Shown here piece after piece: positions 42,433-51,629 of a stretch of 64,000 nt of DNA. The stretch comes from Chloroflexota bacterium (GTDB lineage Bacteria; Chloroflexota; Anaerolineae; Aggregatilineales; Aggregatilineaceae). How positions within the stretch are numbered: position 1 is the first letter of the stretch; every line of letters begins with the position of its first letter. Made by a program: the position numbers and the translations under genes. The stretch spans positions 118,389 through 182,388 of the forward strand of contig JAAYCM010000063.1 in the NCBI GenBank assembly GCA_012729765.1, given 5' to 3'. The notes beneath the pieces are model-generated. The model was not told the origin of the DNA. It saw only the letters and a program-made list of their open reading frames with translations, and ran no database searches.

Positions 42433-43191
42433 CTATCCGCCGATCTCCTGCCGCTGCAAGATCAAACTGCTGCCGCCGACGCCGATCACGATCAGCGTGA
42501 GCGTGATCAGCAGCGCGCCCCAACGATCTGGACCGCCGGCCTCAGTTGCCAGCCGTTGGCCCCAGTTGAGCAGGCTGTCCGGCGCGAGATTTGTCAGCGC
42601 GCCCGCGATCAGCAGCACCACCACGAACACGAACGCGATCCCGCCCGCGCCCGTCACCGAACGGCCCAACGTGCTCGCCAGCAGCGAGAGCGCGATCAGG
42701 CACAGCAGCCACAGGTAGAGCAGGCCCACCATCGCCACGAAACCGCCCACGTCCGGCGCTTCGAACAGGATCACGGTGTAGAGATAATCGGCTGCCGCGC
42801 CGAGCAGCAGCCCCACCCCGAACAGGATCGCCAGCCCGGCGAACTTTGCCAGCACGAACGTCGCGCGTGGCAGCGGGTGGGTGAACATCAGCGCGAGTTG
42901 AGCGCGCTCCCCGGCAATCGCCCCGAAGCTCATCAGCACGGCCAGCAGCAGCCCGAACTGCGTCGTATTTTTGATGAACTGGTCAATCGCATCGCGCACG
43001 GACGGATCCGGCAGGATGATCGTCACGTTCGACTGGCCCTCGCCCAATGACTTCACCAGGTCGGGCGTGATCTTCGCAAAGATGGGAGACATCAGCCCGA
43101 AGGCCAGCAGCACCACCGCCACGATCAGCAGCTTGCGGGTGCGCCACAGCTCGCGCAGCTCTTTCTGAAGCTGGAGTGTGAAGACGCGCAT
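42433..43191 (-). CDS. ABC-2 type transporter permease
   Basis: Membrane component of an ABC exporter. The 252-residue protein has about six hydrophobic helices and the ABC2_membrane pattern (ALMFTHPLPRATFVLAKFAGLAILFGVGLL). It starts at the ATG at 43191, which overlaps the stop of the ATPase gene (TGATG), so the pair is translationally coupled; a GTG one codon earlier is possible. The substrate is unknown. It converges with the ROK gene. Confidence 0.92.
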   Translation of the reverse strand: MRVFTLQLQKELRELWRTRKLLIVAVVLLAFGLMSPIFAKITPDLVKSLGEGQSNVTIILPDPSVRDAIDQFIKNTTQFGLLLAVLMSFGAIAGERAQLALMFTHPLPRATFVLAKFAGLAILFGVGLLLGAAADYLYTVILFEAPDVGGFVAMVGLLYLWLLCLIALSLLASTLGRSVTGAGGIAFVFVVVLLIAGALTNLAPDSLLNWGQRLATEAGGPDRWGALLITLTLIVIGVGGSSLILQRQEIGG

Positions 43192-44126
43192 CACGATCCC
43201 CCCTCGGTTTGCGCCGGCAGGCCCTCGCCGTTGGTCAGGCGCAGAAAGACATCTTCCAGCGTCGCGCCCAGCATCTCGAAGCGCAGCACCGGCAGCCCGG
43301 CCAGCAGCGGCAGCAGCTCGCGCTGCGCGGCGGCCACGTCGCGGACGTGCACGCGCAGGCTGGAGCCGTGCAGCATCGTGCGCTCGACCCAGGGCAGGGC
43401 CGCGATCCGCTCGGCGGCGGCTTGCAGCGGGGCGGTGGCTTCCGGCGCGGCGTCCACCTCGAAGATCGGGCGGGCGAAGCGGGCCAGCAGCTCGTCGCGG
43501 CGCGCCTGCAAGATCAGCCTGCCCCGGTCGAGAATCCCGATCTCGTCGCAGATGCGCTCGGCGTCGCCCAGGATGTGCGTCGAGAAGAACACGGTCATCT
43601 CGCCGCGCAGATCGTCCAGGATATCCAGAATCGCCTTGCGCCCGGCGGGATCGAGGGCCGAGGCCGGTTCGTCCAGCAGCAGGACGGCGGGCTGCGGCAG
43701 CAGGGCCTGGGCCAGTCCGAGCCGCTGCTTCATCCCGCGCGAGTAGCCGCCGACGCGTTTTTTGGCGGCGTCGTGCAGGCCGACGCGCTCCAACACGGCA
43801 TCAATCGGCGGATTTTCCAGGCCGTGCAGCCCGGCGATATAGCGCAGGAACTCGCGTGCGTTCATCCAGTGGTAGAACGTGGGCGCGTCGGGCAGGTAGC
43901 CGATCGGTGGGCGGCGGTTGGTGCCGACCTCGACGCCTTCGATCACGACGCGCCCGGCAGTGGGGCGAGCCAGTCCGGTCATCAGCCGCAGCGTGGTTGT
44001 CTTGCCCGCGCCGTTTGGCCCCAGAAAGCCAAAGATGATCCCGCGCTCCACTGCCAGATCGATCTCATCCAGCGCGGTGAAATCGCCAAAGCGCTTGGTC
44101 AGGCCGTGTACTTCAATCGCCGGCAT
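43191..44126 (-). CDS. ABC transporter ATP-binding protein
   Basis: ATPase subunit of an ABC exporter. The 311-residue protein has Walker A GPNGAGKTTT near 36-45, a Q-loop, the signature YSRGMKQRLGLAQALL, Walker B VLLLDEPASALDPAGR, and the H-loop in FFSTHILGDAERI. A C-terminal 80-residue extension (LRVHVRDVAAAQRELLPLLAG) resembles the DUF4162 tail of exporters. AGGAAGAG lies before the ATG. It overlaps the upstream small membrane gene by 14 bases, linking three genes in one transcript. The target may be a lipid, drug or peptide. Confidence 0.94.
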   Translation of the reverse strand: MPAIEVHGLTKRFGDFTALDEIDLAVERGIIFGFLGPNGAGKTTTLRLMTGLARPTAGRVVIEGVEVGTNRRPPIGYLPDAPTFYHWMNAREFLRYIAGLHGLENPPIDAVLERVGLHDAAKKRVGGYSRGMKQRLGLAQALLPQPAVLLLDEPASALDPAGRKAILDILDDLRGEMTVFFSTHILGDAERICDEIGILDRGRLILQARRDELLARFARPIFEVDAAPEATAPLQAAAERIAALPWVERTMLHGSSLRVHVRDVAAAQRELLPLLAGLPVLRFEMLGATLEDVFLRLTNGEGLPAQTEGGS

Positions 44127-44328
44127 CGTACTCTTCCTTGCGCCCCAGGATAAAGTAGAGCACGGGGCCGAGCAGCTCGCCCAGGACGATGATCAGCACC
44201 CAGGCCCAGGTGGGCAGCGGGGGGCGTGCGCCGCCGCGCTGCCTGAGATCGAGCAGCGCGTAGATCATCAGGCCAAGCTGGATCAGGATCAGGGGGGCCA
44301 GAACCAGAATCAGGGTTGTGTCGTCCAT
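44113..44328 (-). CDS. PLDc_N-domain small membrane protein
   Basis: A 71-residue protein with two transmembrane helices (about 5-26 and 42-61, WAWVLIIVLGELLGPVLYFILGR) and the charged end RKEEYDAGD. This matches the phospholipase D-nuclease N-terminal (PLDc_N) domain family, which occurs alone in many Gram-positives and Chloroflexi and carries no catalytic motif. It overlaps the ABC ATPase gene by 14 bases, so the three genes form a unit. It may tune or anchor the exporter; this is inferred from position only. Confidence 0.85.
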   Translation of the reverse strand: MDDTTLILVLAPLILIQLGLMIYALLDLRQRGGARPPLPTWAWVLIIVLGELLGPVLYFILGRKEEYDAGD

Positions 44329-44435
44329 CGTCAGATTTTGCCTCTTGCGCGCGCACCGGCAAGTAATTCAGTTTCTTGCCGGGTTGAAGCCAGAGCAACC
44401 CTCACAGAGTGTAACGGGGATAGGGACTGAAGGGT

Positions 44436-44470
44436 AAAAAATGTGCGCCGGCAAAGCAGCACCGACGCAC
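44436..44470 (-). terminator. intrinsic terminator after the five-repeat protein gene
   Basis: A 9-bp stem (GTGCGCCGG with CCGACGCAC, one G-T pair) with a 10-base loop runs, on the minus strand, into six T residues, 32 bases after the stop. Confidence 0.8.
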
Positions 44471-44501
44471 AGCTAACAGGTAGGGGGCAGGGGGTTGACT
44501 G

Positions 44502-45137
44502 CTAGAGCGTCGGGTCGATTGGCTCGCTGGACTTGACCGATGGCGGCGCATCCGCGTCGTCTTCGCTCTCGATCTCGATTTTGACCGGACCAGACTTCTC
44601 TGCGGATTGGGCCGCATCTTCGCCCTTGCCGGTCAGCCGCTCGATGCTGTGCTTGACCTTATCGACGGCCTGGCTGGCGATCGTCTGCCAGTCGGCATCC
44701 GGCTCTGTCCCGACCAGATCGCCCAGCATATGCCGGATGTCGGCCTCGACTTTGCGCCCGATGTCCTGCCAGGTCACGTCCCCGGACTCGCTTTTGACGC
44801 GCACGACGTTGGCGATATTGGTGCGAATGCGGCGATCGATCTGCCCGCTGATGGTCGGCCAATCGGCTTCTTCTTCGACGCCGACCCAACGCGCCATCGC
44901 GCGGCGGGAGTTGTCGTCCATCTTGTCGCCGATGTCCTTCCAACTGGCGTCGGGGCCGGCCCCGACCCAGCCCGCCATCGTCTGGCGCAGCTTGAGTTCG
45001 ATCTTGTCATCCAGATCGCTGAAACTTGAGCCTTCCGGGTCTTTGGCCCAGTCTTCGACGCTTTCCTTGATCTCGTCGTCCAATTTGCCGCCCATATCTT
45101 CAGGCTTGGGCGTGGGTTCGTTCGTACCGTTCGTCAT
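44502..45137 (-). CDS. hypothetical acidic protein with five ~35-residue helical repeats
   Basis: No family is recognised. The 211-residue acidic protein contains about five degenerate repeats of roughly 33-38 residues. Each pairs a [D/S/T]W-x2-[I/L]-x4 start with a helical stretch ending in a [A/L]-x-[W/V]-VG turn: SFSDLDDKIELKLRQTMAGWVG, then SWKDIGDKM, DWPTISGQID, TWQDIGRKVE and DWQTIASQAV. The ends (about 1-30 and 175-211) are charged and probably disordered. AAAGGA lies 9 bases before the ATG. It resembles repeats of coiled or HEAT-like scaffolds; membrane or cofactor features are absent. Confidence 0.8.
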   Translation of the reverse strand: MTNGTNEPTPKPEDMGGKLDDEIKESVEDWAKDPEGSSFSDLDDKIELKLRQTMAGWVGAGPDASWKDIGDKMDDNSRRAMARWVGVEEEADWPTISGQIDRRIRTNIANVVRVKSESGDVTWQDIGRKVEADIRHMLGDLVGTEPDADWQTIASQAVDKVKHSIERLTGKGEDAAQSAEKSGPVKIEIESEDDADAPPSVKSSEPIDPTL

Positions 45138-45336
45138 CGTTTCGGTCCTTTGGATTACTCACCATTTCGACGTTGCATTCTCTAACATACTGTACGCGGG
45201 ATAAGGTGTTGTGTTGCACCGGCGTGCCGCTTCTAACGGAATGCTGATACAGAGGGCGGGCGGTTCTGCTGCCACGCATAATCAGAATATACGCATCTCA
45301 GGCCGCTGTGCACATCCGACCGGCGCAGCGTGGGAA

Positions 45337-46272
45337 TCAGGCCGAGGCCCGGTCCAGCCGCTGCATCTGCTCGTCGCTCAGATGCAGGTCGAGTGCGTCG
45401 AGATTCTCCTGCATCTGCTCGATCGTGCTGGCGGCGATAAGTGGGATGATGTCGTGCTGGAGCATCCACGCCAGGATGACCTGATTGGGCGTCGCGTTCT
45501 GCTCGGCGGCCACTTGCTGCAGCGTCGCCAGCCGGGCGTCAGTATCCGGCCCGGCGTACTCGTGCGGAATGGTGCGGTCGGCGCGCGTATAGGCCCCGGC
45601 GAGCAGCACGGAATAGGCCAGCAGCGTGATCGGGCGGCTGCGGCAGTAGTCGAGCAGGTCCTCATTGGCGACGACCTGCGCGCCAGTGGAAGCGCCATAT
45701 TTAGGGCGAAGATAGGTGTGTCGCTGCTGGATGCAGCAGTAATTCGTCCAGCCGTTCTGCGCGCTGAGCCAGCGTGCTTCTTCCAACCGCCACGCGAGGA
45801 AGTTGCTCGCGCCGATGAAGCGCACCTTGCCGGCCTGGATCAGTCGGTGAAAGGCTTCGAGCGTTTCGGCCATCGGCGTGACCCGATCATCGACGTGCGC
45901 GTAGTAGAGGTCGATCGTGTCGATCCCCATGCGGCGCAGGCTCTTTTCGCACTCGGCCTCGATCTGGCTCGCGCGCAGCCCGCGCTCCACGCCCGGCATC
46001 TCGAAGCCAACCTTCGAGGCGATGAACAGCCGGTCACGGCTGCCGCGCTCGCGCATCCACGCGCCGAGCACCGGCTCGCTTTCGCCCCCACGACCGCCCT
46101 CGACCCAGTGCGCGTAGATATTGGCTGTGTCAATAAACGTACCGCCTGCCCCGACATAGTGATCGAGCAGGCGGTAGGACTCGGCTTGATTCTGGTGCGT
46201 GCCAAAGTACATGGCACCCAGGCACAGGGCGCTGACCTCAACCCCGGTGTCGCCCAACGGAACGGTTCGCAT
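45337..46272 (-). CDS. aldo/keto reductase
   Basis: A 311-residue NADPH-dependent TIM-barrel oxidoreductase of the AKR superfamily. The tetrad is visible as FIDTANIYAHW (Asp and Tyr), IASKVGFE (Lys) and DLYYAHVDD (His). The C-terminal VAEQNATPNQVILAWML is the cofactor region. It starts behind GGGGGA. It lies 47 bases after the HerA gene end on the same strand, but functions are not obviously linked. The substrate is unknown. Confidence 0.92.
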   Translation of the reverse strand: MRTVPLGDTGVEVSALCLGAMYFGTHQNQAESYRLLDHYVGAGGTFIDTANIYAHWVEGGRGGESEPVLGAWMRERGSRDRLFIASKVGFEMPGVERGLRASQIEAECEKSLRRMGIDTIDLYYAHVDDRVTPMAETLEAFHRLIQAGKVRFIGASNFLAWRLEEARWLSAQNGWTNYCCIQQRHTYLRPKYGASTGAQVVANEDLLDYCRSRPITLLAYSVLLAGAYTRADRTIPHEYAGPDTDARLATLQQVAAEQNATPNQVILAWMLQHDIIPLIAASTIEQMQENLDALDLHLSDEQMQRLDRASA

Positions 46273-46319
46273 AAATCCCCCTGTTTCGTTTGCAAGCGTA
46301 TCGAAGTGATACGGCTATT

Positions 46320-48044
46320 TTAACGAATTCGGCGCGAACTGCGATCCTCGGATGGGCGCGGCTGGGGCGCGGCCTCGCCGTTCCCGCCATTGGCGGCAGG
46401 TGTGCCGGGGCCGGCGTGCAGGCTCTGGTAAAAGTCGGCGTCATAGCTGCGCGTCTTGACGACGACCGGCATCGGCACGGCGTGGCCCAGGATGATCGCC
46501 TGCTGCCGCGTGTCGAGCCGTGCCAGGACCTCGCGCAGCCCGCCCGCACCGCTGATCCCGGTCAGCACGGCGACGATATCGCGCTCGTTATCGAGCAGAG
46601 CTGTGACGCGCGTCCCAACCTGGCTCATGACTTCTTCGTCGATACCGCTGGGCCGCTGGTCTACGATCAGCAGCGTGACGTTGAACTTGCGCATCTCGCG
46701 CGCAATCGTCCCGAAGATTGTCTGGCGCGCAATGGCCGGGTCCAGAAATTTGTGCGCTTCCTCGATGGTGATCAGAAGCTGCGGCGGCTCCATGCTCTCG
46801 TCGCCCAGCGCCCGCTCGACCTTCTCGACGTACATGCTGTGGATGCGCCGCGTCAGATAGTTGGCGACCAGGATATAAGCTTCCAGCGCGCCGCCATAGC
46901 GGCCAAACTCCAACACGACGCTTTTACGCTGCTCGATGAACGCCAGAATTTGCCGCGCCGAGTCGTCCAGGGCGCGCGGGCGCAGGAACCCGAAGCGCTC
47001 GAAACGCTGCACGCGCCGCTGCAACGCCTGGACCGAGGCCGGGCTGGCTGACAGCTCCTCGCGCAGCATATCCATCACCTCGGCGCTGGCGTCGATCAGG
47101 CGCTCGATCCACTGCTCTTTCCACAGCTTGTGCAGCTCATAGGCCGCATCGATCATCGAGTCGGAGAGATCGAGCGTGGTTTTCAGCATCGCCAGGTCTT
47201 CGGGCTGAATCTCGTCGTAGCCGATGGTCACGACCTGGTCGTACTTGGCGTTGCGGCGGCGCGACGATTCCTCGTCGAGCGTGAAAATGGCGACACGGCT
47301 GCTGAACAACTGCTTGAGGCCCTTGGCGCGCGGCCCGCGCTCGTCCACGACTTCCCAGCCGTAGTCATTGTGCATGTCGAAGATCAGGTTGACGGCGATA
47401 TCGTTGCGGATGATTCCAGCCAGCAGGATGCGCGTCAGGAAGCTCTTGCCGGTCCCGCTCTTGCCAAAGACACCGACCGAGCGCTCGACCAGCCGGCGCA
47501 GATCCAGGTTGACCTGCGTCTCTTCCAGCTCCAACGGTGCGCCAACATTGAAATGCGTCTCGTCCTCGTGCCCGAAAACGTCATTCACATCTTCGGCGGT
47601 TGCGATCTCGACTGGCATGAAGTGGCTGGGGATGGTCTTGACCGGCTTCGGCTCGCCTTCGTCCACATCGATAGTCAGCATCGGGGCGACATGCAGCGTG
47701 CCGAATGCCGCCGTGCCGGTGTAAATCTCGCGCAGGAAGGGGTCCGAGAGGTCGGGCGGGTCGCTGCGAATTGCCGGGTTGGTGGCGTCGAGGACAATAT
47801 CGGTGATCATGCAGAAGAAGCGTTTGTGCTGGCCGCGCACGACGACATAGCGCCCGACCGCCAAGTCTTCGATTACTGTTTCACGATCAAGCTTGACATC
47901 CAGTCCCTTGCTGAGCGATCCGCCAACCACAACCCCCAGCCGCCGCCCGGCTATCGCCAGCGGCGACTCAAGATCAGGCATTTCGCGCGGGAACCAGTCA
48001 TCCAGACTGTCGGATGTAGGGAACAAAGGATCGCGTGCACTCAT
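46320..48044 (-). CDS. herA: HerA-like DNA-translocating ATPase
   Basis: A hexameric FtsK/HerA-family ATPase that pairs with NurA nuclease in DNA end processing in archaea and some bacteria. From the ATG at 48044 (574 residues) it has an N-terminal beta-barrel-like HAS domain (about 25-160), the P-loop GKSGTGKS at 194-201 (preceded by SVGVF), and Walker B LLITIEEAHKF. The ATG is preceded by GAAGGA at 8 bases; a TTG five codons upstream is an alternative. The window also holds a HAS-barrel gene and a NurA gene about 2-3 kb away on the same strand, with one glycosyltransferase gene between. The link is inferred. Confidence 0.9.
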   Translation of the reverse strand: MSARDPLFPTSDSLDDWFPREMPDLESPLAIAGRRLGVVVGGSLSKGLDVKLDRETVIEDLAVGRYVVVRGQHKRFFCMITDIVLDATNPAIRSDPPDLSDPFLREIYTGTAAFGTLHVAPMLTIDVDEGEPKPVKTIPSHFMPVEIATAEDVNDVFGHEDETHFNVGAPLELEETQVNLDLRRLVERSVGVFGKSGTGKSFLTRILLAGIIRNDIAVNLIFDMHNDYGWEVVDERGPRAKGLKQLFSSRVAIFTLDEESSRRRNAKYDQVVTIGYDEIQPEDLAMLKTTLDLSDSMIDAAYELHKLWKEQWIERLIDASAEVMDMLREELSASPASVQALQRRVQRFERFGFLRPRALDDSARQILAFIEQRKSVVLEFGRYGGALEAYILVANYLTRRIHSMYVEKVERALGDESMEPPQLLITIEEAHKFLDPAIARQTIFGTIAREMRKFNVTLLIVDQRPSGIDEEVMSQVGTRVTALLDNERDIVAVLTGISGAGGLREVLARLDTRQQAIILGHAVPMPVVVKTRSYDADFYQSLHAGPGTPAANGGNGEAAPQPRPSEDRSSRRIR

Positions 48045-48258
48045 GGGCGTGTCCTTCAAAATATCGACTTGATGAACTCGAACGTGTGTTCTATTATATA
48101 GCTGAACCCGATTTTTTAAAAGAATTCAAACCTTAAACAAACGTCAGTATGATCCGAAGATTAAATTAAAAAGCCCGTGGTGTCTTTATCTTTGCTCCAG
48201 TCTCGATATACTATAATGTCAGACTACGGCTCCCGCGTTATGGATGGTTGAGGTACGT

Positions 48259-49389
48259 ATGCTGGGTCGATCTGCGCCCCGTTTTTCTCACCGGACTCTG
48301 CTGCTGCTCTTGGCTGCCGCGGGCGTGCTGCTGGCCCTGGCGGCGATGAGTCTGTTGATGGCGCGCCTCTGGCCGTTCGGCGCCGATTACTTCTACTTTT
48401 TCTACCCGATGGCCGAACAGTGGGTGGACGGCCAGTTCACCATGTACGATGGCGCTGGCGAGCGCCTGTTTTACCCACCCTGGAGCCTGTTCGTGATTAT
48501 CCCGCTCGGTTTCTTCCCGCTGGAGCTGGGGAAGGGCGTGCTCTTCACGGCCTCACTGGTCGGATTGATCGCGGCGGTGCGCATCTATCAGGGTGGCCGG
48601 AGCGTCACAATGCTCGGCGTTGTGTTTGCGCTTGCCAACCTGCACACCTTCGATCTCCTGGTCCGGGGTCAGATCGATGTGGTCGTGCTGCTCGGCCTGG
48701 TGCTGGGCGCGTGGGCGATCCCCAACCGCCGCCCCGTCATGACCGGGCTGGCCCTGTGTTTGATGGTCATGAAGCCGCCGCTCAATATCGCGCTGCCCGG
48801 CCTGCTCTATCTGCTGGCGATCCGCACCTGGCCCCGCCGCGAACTGGGGCGGGTGATGTGGTTCCCTGTCGGCGTGCTGATCGTGTCGAGCCTGATGGTC
48901 GGGCTGGACTGGCCGCTGCTCTTCGTGCGCAATGTCGAGACACCGGTCAACTACCTCTCGATCTCGCTGTGGCGCGGCGCAGCGGTGCTCGGTCTGCCTG
49001 CCTGGCCAATTGCTATCGCCGCCGTAGTCGCGGTGATTGCCTGGCTGCGGCTTGCCATGCGCGAGGGCCTGACCGACCGGACGCTGAGTCTGGCGCTGGC
49101 GACCAACTTTGTCTTCACCAATTACGCCAACGGCGACCACTACATCCTGCTCATTCCGGCGCTGCTCTATGTGGCGCACCACAGCCCCCGGCTGGCGCTG
49201 CTGGCCTATCTGACCACGTGGACACCGCTGCTGCGCCTGCCTCTTGGCCCGGACGCGTCGCCAATCGACATCCTCTATCCGGTCGTGCTGCTCGGCGCGG
49301 CCTGGTATCTGCGACCTGCGACGGCTGCGCCTCGGGCTGCCCCAGCATCCACGCCGGTCCGCGATCTGAACGCGACGACCACCGACTAG
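48259..49389 (+). CDS. GT87 / DUF2029-family polytopic membrane glycosyltransferase-like protein
   Basis: A 376-residue membrane protein with about ten hydrophobic helices and the GT-C-type pattern of the DUF2029/GT87 family (polyprenyl-phosphate-mannose-dependent alpha-mannosyltransferases). The N-terminal loop contains FGADYFYFFYPMAEQWVDGQ, with an early acidic residue after the first helix that is typical of GT-C catalytic Asp. Its stop shares CTAG with the stop of the convergent HAS-barrel gene. The ATG at 48259 follows GAGG; an ATG five codons upstream lacks a site. It interrupts the herA/HAS/nurA set. Confidence 0.85.
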   Translation: MLGRSAPRFSHRTLLLLLAAAGVLLALAAMSLLMARLWPFGADYFYFFYPMAEQWVDGQFTMYDGAGERLFYPPWSLFVIIPLGFFPLELGKGVLFTASLVGLIAAVRIYQGGRSVTMLGVVFALANLHTFDLLVRGQIDVVVLLGLVLGAWAIPNRRPVMTGLALCLMVMKPPLNIALPGLLYLLAIRTWPRRELGRVMWFPVGVLIVSSLMVGLDWPLLFVRNVETPVNYLSISLWRGAAVLGLPAWPIAIAAVVAVIAWLRLAMREGLTDRTLSLALATNFVFTNYANGDHYILLIPALLYVAHHSPRLALLAYLTTWTPLLRLPLGPDASPIDILYPVVLLGAAWYLRPATAAPRAAPASTPVRDLNATTTD

Positions 49390-49994
49390 GCCGGCCTGAT
49401 CAACTGCAGTAAGTGCTGCAGGCGCGGCAGATCGTGGCTCAGCATCCCCGCCAGACGCCGCCCCGCGTCCACCAGGAACGCGTAACGCTCGTTGCGCGGG
49501 CGAGCACTCGCGGCCTGCAGCAGCGCTGCCGCCAGGAGCTGCTCGGTCGGGACATCCCCCGTGTTCAGAATCAGGCGCAGGAAGTCGAGTTGGCGGGTGA
49601 AATGGACGACGGTGTGTTGATCACACAGGCACACCTGGTCCAGGCTCAACGGCGGGCGCGGCGGCAGATTGTGGTAGATCACGTTGTCCTGGATGAAGCC
49701 AACATTCAGCACACTGATCTCAACCGGGACCATGCGGTTCTCGCGCTGGTCACGGGCGGCGGCATGCGGGAGATTGTTCGCCATGATCAACTGGCGCACC
49801 AGGGGATCGTCATCGATGCTGATCGCGTAGATCACGCCGATCACGTCAAAATCAGCCGACTGGCCGTGCCGCGTGCGGACGAACGCGCCGAATGAGGGAT
49901 GGATGATTTCCTGGCTGCGTGTGCCACACACAAAACCAACCGTACTGGCTCGCAGTACACTTCCGATTACGGGCTGCTGTGCAGTTTCGTTCAT
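49386..49994 (-). CDS. HAS-barrel domain protein (HerA-associated)
   Basis: A 202-residue protein that, by its beta-rich N-terminal half (VIGSVLRASTVGFVCGTRSQEIIHPSFGAFVR) and position, resembles the HAS-barrel (HerA/ATP-synthase) domain proteins that accompany herA and nurA. It lacks a P-loop. The C-terminal half is helical with Arg-rich segments. The ATG at 49994 has GGAAGAG six bases upstream; an ATG two codons earlier is possible. Family assignment is moderate. Its stop overlaps that of the GT87 gene by CTAG. NurA lies 143 bases upstream on the same strand. Confidence 0.6.
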   Translation of the reverse strand: MNETAQQPVIGSVLRASTVGFVCGTRSQEIIHPSFGAFVRTRHGQSADFDVIGVIYAISIDDDPLVRQLIMANNLPHAAARDQRENRMVPVEISVLNVGFIQDNVIYHNLPPRPPLSLDQVCLCDQHTVVHFTRQLDFLRLILNTGDVPTEQLLAAALLQAASARPRNERYAFLVDAGRRLAGMLSHDLPRLQHLLQLIRPA

Positions 49995-50143
49995 AAACAT
50001 CTCTTCCGGTACTCGTCTTCCGTGATGTTCGGGTCAGAGTTGAGTACGTCTATCATACGATCAATGCCTCATTAGCAGCCAGCGCCCGATGATCGGCGCG
50101 TCTGCCGGGTCTAGTCTGTCATCGGACTCAAGCCTGACACTGC

Positions 50144-51376
50144 TTACCGTCCAAACCTGTGCGCGTAGCGTTTCCGGCCATGCCGGACCGCTTTGCTTTC
50201 AAGCTTCTCGGAATGTTCGACCCGCTGCTCGTTGCGCCGCAGCTCGATCTCGATCAGCTCGTTGAGCTGGGTCCGCTCGTGCGCGCGCACAACGGCCAGC
50301 TCGTCGGCGCGTGTCAGCGCGTAGGGATAGCGCCACATGACCTGGCACTGGTCATAGACCAGCGCATGCGCCACGTCAATCATTTCGGGCTGGCGGGCGA
50401 CCCACATCGGCATCTCAACCCGCGCCAGGTGATAATCCTGGGCGCTGCCGACGTTCAGATAGAAGAACACAATCTCATAGCTTGCCCCCTTGTCGTGATA
50501 GCGCTTGTTTTGCGGTGACTGTTGGACGAAGAGCGCCGAACGCTCACCGGGCTGCAGCAGTTTGAACATAAAGGGCCGGTCGATCACGCCTTCCAACTCA
50601 AGGTTGGTGTCGAGCATCGACCGCCGGACTTCGTCATCTTCCAGGCGCATCAAATGGATCAGGCTGACGACGAACGCGCTGGTGGGCCGGTCCACGTAGC
50701 CGATCAGACTGGCCATCTGCGCGAGATCGCGCTGCATGGCCGCGTGCGTGTCGTGCAGGTGCACCATCGCGCCCAGGTATTCGTTTTCCAATTGTCGGCC
50801 ATCGGGAACATCTTTGCCGACCCAGAAGAGCAGCGGGCCGTCGCTCAGCGCCAGCAGCGGATAGTCGATGTGGCGGCGCTCCCAGCTTTCGCGCGCCAGC
50901 ATTTGCAGCTCAGCCACGGTGCGGCGCGCGTTGACCGCCGTGTTGTTGATCAACTGGCCCTGCTTGTCGCGGAGATACTGGTCGGTATAGAACAGACGCG
51001 GCTCCGTGACCTGTTCGGGCAGGGCGTCGCTGCCGTGATGGTAGACGAAGATTCCGACATTCGTCAGGTAGTAGAGCGCGGCGACATGCGTATTCGGATA
51101 AATCTGCGAGCCATCGGCGGCGATAATGGTGGCGCGCGCCGGGGTGGCGGGCAGGGGATAGGCGCGGTTGATCGGCTCGTTGAGCGGCGCAGCGCCCCGG
51201 AAGCCGGCGTCCCGCTGGCGGGCAAGCTGGATCCGCGCATGAATGGCGTCCAGATCGCTCAGGGATTTGAAGAACTCCCAGGCATCGTCCATGCGCTCAT
51301 TGAGCGTCACGTTCTGGGCGGCCAGGGCGCGGCCCATTCGCTCGACTTGTGGGACTACTTTTTCGAACTCTAACAT
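50144..51376 (-). CDS. nurA: NurA-family 5'-3' nuclease
   Basis: A 410-residue NurA-domain protein: RATIIAADGSQIYP contains the conserved D88-G-S motif of the catalytic metal site. Further family segments are LLALSDGPLLFW and a C-terminal Arg/Asp-rich stretch with VDVAHALVYDQCQVMWRYPYAL. In archaea and bacteria NurA works with HerA in DNA end resection. herA lies 2.1 kb downstream and the HAS-barrel gene just downstream. A promoter is visible upstream. The catalytic fold and partner are inferred from the family. Confidence 0.9.
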   Translation of the reverse strand: MLEFEKVVPQVERMGRALAAQNVTLNERMDDAWEFFKSLSDLDAIHARIQLARQRDAGFRGAAPLNEPINRAYPLPATPARATIIAADGSQIYPNTHVAALYYLTNVGIFVYHHGSDALPEQVTEPRLFYTDQYLRDKQGQLINNTAVNARRTVAELQMLARESWERRHIDYPLLALSDGPLLFWVGKDVPDGRQLENEYLGAMVHLHDTHAAMQRDLAQMASLIGYVDRPTSAFVVSLIHLMRLEDDEVRRSMLDTNLELEGVIDRPFMFKLLQPGERSALFVQQSPQNKRYHDKGASYEIVFFYLNVGSAQDYHLARVEMPMWVARQPEMIDVAHALVYDQCQVMWRYPYALTRADELAVVRAHERTQLNELIEIELRRNEQRVEHSEKLESKAVRHGRKRYAHRFGR

Positions 51377-51437
51377 CGACTGTTAAAACCTCATGCCATC
51401 CACATAACTAACAGTCCTACCGCTCCATATAAGAGTC

Positions 51438-51466
51438 AGTGTAGCACTAATGTTCTGTAACGTCAA
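51438..51466 (-). promoter_or_regulatory. putative promoter for nurA
   Basis: On the minus strand TTGACG (51461-51466) and TACACT (51438-51443) have a 17-base spacer, about 60 bases before the nurA start. The rest of the nurA/zinc-finger spacer (51467-51629) holds only an isolated TATACT at 51577-51582 on the plus strand. Confidence 0.5.
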
Positions 51467-51629
51467 GTTGCTGAATTGAGAGAAAAAGCGCTTGAATTTA
51501 TTGTTAAGATTTCCAAACAATTTGCGGCACGATCCCGTGCAGTAGCCGACGCTACACATTGTGGTGGAGACTGGTGTATACTGTGCGGTACTATTCAAAT
51601 GGGGCGCACAACAAAGGACAACACAGGCG

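Noticed and set aside
46320..48044. Phage or plasmid packaging/transfer ATPase
   Set aside because: The protein has the HerA HAS-type N-terminus and NurA is close by; no structural, integrase or mobilisation genes are present in the window.
48244..48258. Upstream ATG of the GT87 gene
   Set aside because: No ribosome binding site; the ATG at 48259 follows GAGG at a suitable distance.
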